Positions 58,089 to 64,000 of a stretch of 64,000 bases of DNA are shown here, in pieces; the first letter of the stretch is position 1; every line of letters begins with the position of its first letter. Below the pieces are notes generated by a model, which did no database searches, had not been told where the DNA came from, and was given only the letters and a program-made list of their open reading frames with translations. Origin of the DNA: Alnus glutinosa. Lineage: Eukaryota; Streptophyta; Magnoliopsida; Fagales; Betulaceae. Where the stretch lies: NCBI RefSeq assembly GCF_958979055.1, contig NC_084891.1, positions 2,422,501-2,486,500 on the forward strand. The letters run 5' to 3'. The position numbers and the translations under genes were made by a program.

Positions 58089-58593
58089 CTGGGGATTGGG
58101 ATCGGTGTCAGTTACTACGTGCTGCAGAGGGGATTGAGTGGGGAATTGAATGCAAAGAGAGGGTTTTTGAATTGCGGAGAGGAAAGAGGGATTGGAGGGA
58201 AAAGGTTTTGTTTAGAGGAGCGTTTGGTTTGCTCGATTTCCAAAGGGTTTTAAGCTTTTATTGCAGTTTTATTGTACGTTGTATGATTGGTTGCATTTAT
58301 AATGCCAAACACAATTCATAAATGCTGACACGAACACTATCTCTGTGTTTTTTTAGTAGTTATTTGATTCATCGGAGCATCAAATGACTACGACCCGAAA
58401 AGAATTTCAAATAACACTACCAAAAAAAAATTTGAAATTTGAAAAGTGTTTACATCTTAGATTATTTATTAACAATTTTAAAAATATATATGGTTTTAAT
58501 TTTAAAAATTAAAAAGTGTTCTCAATATAGTTGCCAATGAGGCTTGTGATGCTTTTGTAGTGTGGTATGAATTTTGAATGAAAGATAAATTAA
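58089..58593. other. Promoter-side region of the POLAR-like gene
   Basis: Minus-strand upstream region, AT-rich after 58300. The antisense frame over exon 1 is a shadow. No further gene seen. Confidence 0.4.
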
Positions 58594-58910
58594 GGGTACG
58601 GTTGAAAATGCGATTTTGTAGATAAAAAAATGCGATTTTAAATTAAATTTCAAAAAATAAATCGTTTGGAAATTATATTTTAAAAAATTATGATTTAAAA
58701 ACGCAAAATATCAAAATTTTCAAATCACAATCAATGGAGATTTTTTTTGAAAAACACATAATTTTAAAGGCTAACCCGCGATTTTAAATGCCAAATTGCG
58801 ATTTTACCAAAATCTTAACTACGTTATTAAAAATCACTTTTTCAAATCGCACATCTTAATATTGCTAGTTTTAAATTGCATTTTTTGAAATCGCAAACCC
58901 AAACGAACAT
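58594..58910. mobile_element. Tourist-like MITE, 317 bp (second full copy)
   Basis: TAA is duplicated at 58591-58593 and 58911-58913; there is near-continuous similarity to the 47424-47738 element (AAATCGTTTGGAAA, TTTTAAAGGCTAA, CGCAAACCCAAACG) and nearly identical length. Confidence 0.8.
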
Positions 58911-59722
58911 TAACTAACCGACATTATTTTTTTACAAATTTGGCAACACTTTCTCTTACAATTTTTTTCAAAAAAGTTAAACTCATTTCATTATATTAAC
59001 AAACAACTTTCTTCGTTTTTCTCTAAAAAAAAAAATCAAACTTATTTTACATTTATATCATATCAAATTATCAATCAATTCTTATTACTATTCGAAAAAA
59101 TAAATGGCAAAAAGCTTTGCCGACATAGCAAAACTAGAGTGTTATTTTAACAACACTTTTTAGAATGTGTTTTTTGTTTTTGTTTAAAAATGTGTTTTGA
59201 TTTGATATAAATGTAAAAAATTGTTTTAAATATTTTGTATTTTGAATTGTTTATAAGGTTTTTTCTTTTTTGAAAAAAAGAAAAAAAAAAAAGAAAAGAA
59301 GTTGCCAAACAACATTGCTGGAGCATGCAATGTTGTAAGTCTTAACGCTCGACATGTTGGTTACAGTTAACAATTTAAATTTGCAATCTTTGCATCTTGT
59401 AAATAAGGAAAATATTCGGGTTACCGTACAATAGCTTTTATTATAATTATATTTTAGACGGGTGTTATAACTCATAATTTGTAAATTAATTAAGAGTATA
59501 TAGTTGATAAGTCAGCCACTAATTAATTAAATTAACAAGTTATATTTTTTTACTTAATTAACAATATCATACGGTTGATATCATAATCAAAGAGTAAGAC
59601 GGCACAAGTGACCATACTTAACATAAATATATGAAATATATATGTGTTAAAATGATAGATAAGATAAAGTACCACCTAGTACTTTAGCTTTCCCTTGATT
59701 TAAGGAAGGGACTTGGAATCTG
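58911..59722. other. Intergenic, AT-rich, nothing recognised
   Basis: A/T homopolymer runs and no coding signal. The 74-codon frame near 59251-59475 is low complexity. Confidence 0.45.
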
Positions 59723-59730
59723 CATTTAGG

Positions 59731-60206
59731 TAGGGGTGGGCAAATTATCCGCTTACCGAACAGCCATCGACCGCCTACTGACTTTAACCGACTAATTTCG
59801 GTTCGGTAGTCGGTATAAAATTTTATTCCGAAAGCCGGATTGGCAGCCGAACCGCCTTTTAAGCGGTAACCAAACCTAACTGAACCGAATTATATTCCGA
59901 CCGATTAACCGAACCGACATAAAACGAAACAACGTCGTTTTAGTAAGAACGAAACGTATGATCATTTTTTTTTCCCTTAAAAAAATCAAAACGATGTCGT
60001 TTCATTACCCATTTTAACCGATTTAACCGACCGCCTATTAACCGCCTTACCGACTTAACCAACCGCCTATTAACCGATTAACCGACCGTCTATTAACCGC
60101 TTAACCGACTTAACCGAAATAAATTTACCGACTACATTTCGACAAAAGTCGGTTAACCAACCGAATTAACCGACTTAACCGCCTACCGAACCGACGCCCA
60201 CCCCTA
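59731..60206. mobile_element. hAT-type MITE, 476 bp, with TTAACCGACCGCC repeats
   Basis: Ends TAGGGGTGGGC and GCCCACCCCTA (perfect 11-bp inverted repeat). A perfect 8-bp duplication CATTTAGG lies at 59723-59730 and 60207-60214. The interior is packed with ACCGAC/TTAACCG/CGGTCGG motifs, about ten in the right third, plus a split AACGACGTCGTT-like palindrome pair (near 59932 and 59990). Confidence 0.93.
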
Positions 60207-60448
60207 CATTTAGGGAATGGAAGAGGGTTTAAGGAAGCAACACGAGCTCTTTGATTTTTCCTGATAATTAAAACTCTTTAAAATCATTTATAAAACTCAT
60301 TTTCATTTAATAAGAATTCAATGTGAAATTTAGCATTTATAAACACCTTTGTAATCCATCAATTCAATGTGTTACCCATTCAATAAGAGATTAACTTGTT
60401 GAGATGCCACACTTTCCTTTAACGTGTTATTGACCAAATGAGTACGAG

Positions 60449-60630
60449 TAATGCTATAAATTACATTTATTACACAATGTTGACGTGACTGTTTCAAGAC
60501 TTTCAATCAATCTTTTGATCAGCTATTATTAAAAAATAAAAATAATAATAAGGGTTGATTGAGACCGACATGTCAGCATTGTAAGATAATTGTGAGATAA
60601 AAATATGAAATACAACATTAGTCATTGAGT
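60449..60630. repeat. MITE copy
   Basis: TTACATTTATTACACAATGT ... GCATTGTAAGATAATTGTGA, then GATAAAAATATGAAATACAAC: inverted ends of the 45110/60726 family. Confidence 0.5.
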
Positions 60631-60721
60631 AATGCTATATACCAAACTTTTATATCACTTTACTTGTGTGCACTATCCATCAATCATTGAATATTTAATT
60701 TTTTAAACAATGGTTGATAGA

Positions 60722-60890
60722 AAAGTAATGTTATAAACTATATTTTTATCCTACAACTATTGTACAATACGAACGTGGCAATTCCAACTAATATTTGGAG
60801 TAATCATTGTTAAAAAAAAAATCATTAATTGGTTGGGACTATCACAACAATATTGTAGAATAAAAATATGATATATAACATTTATCTTAA
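60722..60890. repeat. MITE copy
   Basis: AAGTAATGTTATAAACTATA, then TTTTTATCCTACAACTATTG at the left; CAATATTGTAGAATAAAAAT, then ATGATATATAACATTTATC at the right, an inverted pair of about 35 bp. It lies 92 bp from the previous copy. Confidence 0.65.
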
Positions 60891-62100
60891 TACAATGACT
60901 GATTGACAATATCAAATCAGCAAAATTAAATAAAAACGTATTTCTCACATTTATCCTACCAAATTATAGAGTTAATTAACTTGAATTTGACCAATTTTAA
61001 GGTTGAGTTTGGCAACCATTTTCTCTCTCCCTCTTTTTTTTTTTCGTTTTTTATATTACATCAATAATTTTTTATTAATATTCAAATAAAATAATAAAAA
61101 AAACTCATAACAAATAAATATTTTTTCACTTTTCTATAAAAATTTCAATTTTTTTTTTTTTTTTTTTTTTTTATTCTTTATATCATATTAATCATTTCTT
61201 ACTACTATTCAAACAAAAATTTTACAAAACAACCATTTAACAAACGGTGCCTAAAGGTTTCTTAATATAATAGCAAAGTAGCTTTCACGGTTTGTGCAAT
61301 CATTTTCTTGCAACAAGGATTAGAATGTGGTAAGTCAAAGAAGTTAAGGAAAGCATGAAGTAATGTGATGGGACTTTATTAATGCTTAATCATTTTTATT
61401 TTCGTCTTTGATTTTGTAAGAAGATTTCATTGACTTTATTAATGCTTAATCATGTACTTTAACAAACACGTCAAATTGTGAACCCTAAAAAGGAGATCTG
61501 CATAAAGTGGTTTTGGTGGACCAATTAAAGTGGATTTTGGTTCAGATAATGCCAGTCGTTGCAAAAGAAATCATTCAATATTGTTGTATATTATCAACTT
61601 CTTATTCTTCTTCTTCTTTTCCTTTTTTTTTTTTTTTTTTTTAAATAAAAATATTAACAAACAAAACAAAATACAAAATACTTATAAAATATTTAAAATT
61701 ATTTTCACTTTTATACCATATCAAAATTTTTCAATGACTTTTTTTTTTAAAAAAAAAAAAAAAACCCTAAAAAGCATATTTTTCTATTTGGGTTTGGTTT
61801 ATTCATTATAAATGAAGCCCTTCTGTCCTTTATATTTGACCTCGGAAATAAAAAAAATAAAAAAAATAAAAAAAGAAGGAAAAACTAATCCTGATATGGC
61901 AACATGGCTACCACATTTTGTCATTAATATGATATCGCATACCATTTTATGGTACGTGACATCATTAGATACATCAACTTTAAATCATGACAATAAAATT
62001 GAAAGTATTAATTTCATCTGAAATGGAGATGATCTTATTCAAACTTTGTGGGTATTGCATTTTGAAAACTAGTAGCCATTTAATTTATAAAAAATGATGA
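60891..62100. other. Intergenic, AT-rich, T-runs
   Basis: Long T/A homopolymers (61149-61172, 61625-61643, 61739-61764). No gene seen. Confidence 0.5.
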
Positions 62101-62102
62101 GA

Positions 62103-62370
62103 TAATACAGTTTTAATTACAATTCTCTTATAACTTCATAGTGGCAACCAAAATGTTACAAGAGTAAGTGTTATGTGAACTATTTCGTGACAATCCACTT
62201 CTCAATGTTGACATGACAAATTTCATGTGAACTGTCAAGTCAGTTTGTAAGTATGATAAGTGTCATGTGGAGTGACACGTAACAGTTCACATTTTAATGG
62301 CTGACGTGACAAGTGGCACGTGGACAATCACGTCAATTTGTATGAGACTTGTAATAAAAACTGTAGTATT
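62103..62370. repeat. MITE-like inverted repeat
   Basis: Left AATACAGTTTTAATTACAAT, right (inverted) ACTACAGTTTTTATTACAAG; the interior contains several TGACGTG/CACGTG-like ABRE-type words. Confidence 0.6.
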
Positions 62371-63091
62371 GATAATAGCAATTGTAACTCTCTCTCTCTC
62401 TTCAGATTACTGGCTAATTGCATAAAATGGTGGAATTTTCCATCCCTCACCTCCAAAGCTAAGGCAGGACTTGATTGGGGTAACTCATTTTCAACGACAC
62501 TATTCACTAAATATTGTCAATCTGCTACACTAATAACAAGTGGTCATCAAAATGAGATGCTTAACCCATTTATGGACAAATTTATAGTATGAATTAGAAA
62601 AAAGGTCTTTAAAAATGCAATATAATGAACATATCGACGAATACTTCTTGTTATATTCTTTAGGATACTGTAAATAAAAAATAAAAATAAAAAAACAAAG
62701 AAAGAAAAAAAGAAAAAGAAAAAGGAGAAGAGAATTCTAAGTTTAGTCATTACCAAATTTTTATAGGTGTGAAAACAGTACATAAAAACTTAATTGATTA
62801 TTATACGAGTAATGCTATATGAAAAATGAGAAATCATATTTCAATTGGCCCCAGAGAAAAAACTCTTAGAAAACATATATGATCTGCTCCCTCCTCATAT
62901 CCCTTTCCCTTTCTACTCACCGCTCCTACTCTCTCTCTCTCTCTCTCCTATTATGGTTTTTCTTTTTCTTTTGTTTGCAAAGTTTATTTGACCAGATCAG
63001 TAATTTTGGCATCTCTGCTATGCATCTGTCGATTTACCTTTGTGTTGTGCCGTTCATCTTCTTTATGGTTGCTGTTTGTATTTTTGCTTTA

Positions 63092-63130
<39 letters not shown>

Positions 63131-64000
63131 CCATAGATCTGCCTCATGGACGATCTATGGGATGAAGGTTAGTTCGGTGTGAGAGTTTATCTTTTATAGC
63201 TTGGATAGTTCGGTGTGAGAGGTTATCTCTCACGGTCGGTTTAAATAAATTTTTCTATGATATTTGGCTACCATTATCTTAGATATAGTCTGCTCGGAGC
63301 ATATTGCTTTTTAACTATTTTTGTACATGGGTTAGCGGTTTATGAAAGTCATAAAATTAAATAACATTTTATTGTACGAATTTTGTTTGTATTTATGACT
63401 TTGTAACCTCATAGTATGTGGCTATGATTTTGCAAAGTTTTATGCTTTGTGATGTAAAAGCTTTACGGTCGTGATTTTTAATCAATTAAATACTTAGATC
63501 TTTCGTTAAAAAAAAAGGAAAGAAAAAGTAATGCTATATGGAATACTATCCTTCATGTGCTGAAATTTTGACATAAATATATGGACACTCGCACCATATA
63601 TTAATGATTATAAATTTATTTTGTTGTATCTAATTGTACATATAATCAACATCATTTAAAATTTTAAATAACGTAATTAAATATACATCATTAAATTTAG
63701 AACATCTAGTATGGAATACAAGTTATTTAGGTAGCACAAATCATAATACAAATCCTTATGCATTTGCTGATTATCTAACATTTTATTAAGTGTTTGTATA
63801 ATCCAATACTTTGATTGAACTAACAACCCTAGTTTATCACTCAGAAGCTTAGAATTGATCAAATTATAGAATATAAATAGGAAATTGATGGATTTTAATA
63901 ATTTAATAAGTTGATGACAAAGGTTTCCTTCAACCTAATAATTTTTCTCTAACTCTATTTATTGAATTAATATATAAATTATCATTTGTATTTTCTCTTC
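62371..64000. other. Intergenic with microsatellites
   Basis: (CT)n near 62930-62948 and (TA)n near 63095-63127. AGTTCGGTGTGAGAG-TTATCT is repeated in tandem at 63170-63230. No coding family recognised to the window end. Confidence 0.5.

Overview
This is nuclear DNA from a flowering plant. The evidence is intron-rich genes with GT/AG borders, a plant-type Ty1-copia retrotransposon primed by initiator tRNA-Met, many MITEs, an Rf-type PPR cluster, and a subunit of the plant-only RNA polymerases IV/V. The AT-rich, TE-loaded intergenic DNA looks like a woody eudicot. I cannot fix the species from sequence alone.

Left part (1-16.7 kb). This is an unstable patch built around tandem copies of a restorer-of-fertility-like PPR gene on the minus strand. 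Copy A (1-435) is open but cut by the window edge. Copy B (11.8-13.7 kb) has an in-frame stop between its targeting peptide and its PPR repeats. Copy C (about 14.8-15.1 kb) is only a 5' relic. Between A and B lie intron-containing fragments of four unrelated genes: a glucose-6-phosphate 1-epimerase-like gene, the C-terminal exons of PQBP1, the middle exons of a farnesol/phytol kinase, and one NPH3/BTB exon. This looks like DNA-level capture of gene pieces.

Middle (16.76-23.84 kb). A 7,076-bp Ty1-copia element has two 422-bp LTRs differing at 2 sites and a poly-T target duplication. Its gag-pol is riddled with stops and lacks the RT active-site box, so it must have been moved in trans. Its leader carries an array of GC-rich palindromes spaced about every 32-34 bp. 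This is the most unusual structure in the window.

Right part (24.9-58.1 kb). Four apparently functional genes follow: a mitochondrial 3-hydroxyisobutyryl-CoA hydrolase-like gene (+, 14 exons), NRPD2/NRPE2, the shared second-largest subunit of Pol IV/V (-, 7 coding exons plus a 5' UTR exon), a cytosolic-type chorismate mutase (-, 5 coding exons), and a POLAR-like coiled-coil protein (-, 3 exons). The first two are tail to tail. They share no pathway: valine breakdown, RNA-directed DNA methylation, aromatic amino acid synthesis and cell polarity. Their introns are full of MITEs. The chorismate mutase gene alone holds three long-palindrome Mutator-type elements.

The rest (58.1-64 kb) is AT-rich intergenic DNA with hAT- and Tourist-type MITEs and microsatellites; I see no gene there.
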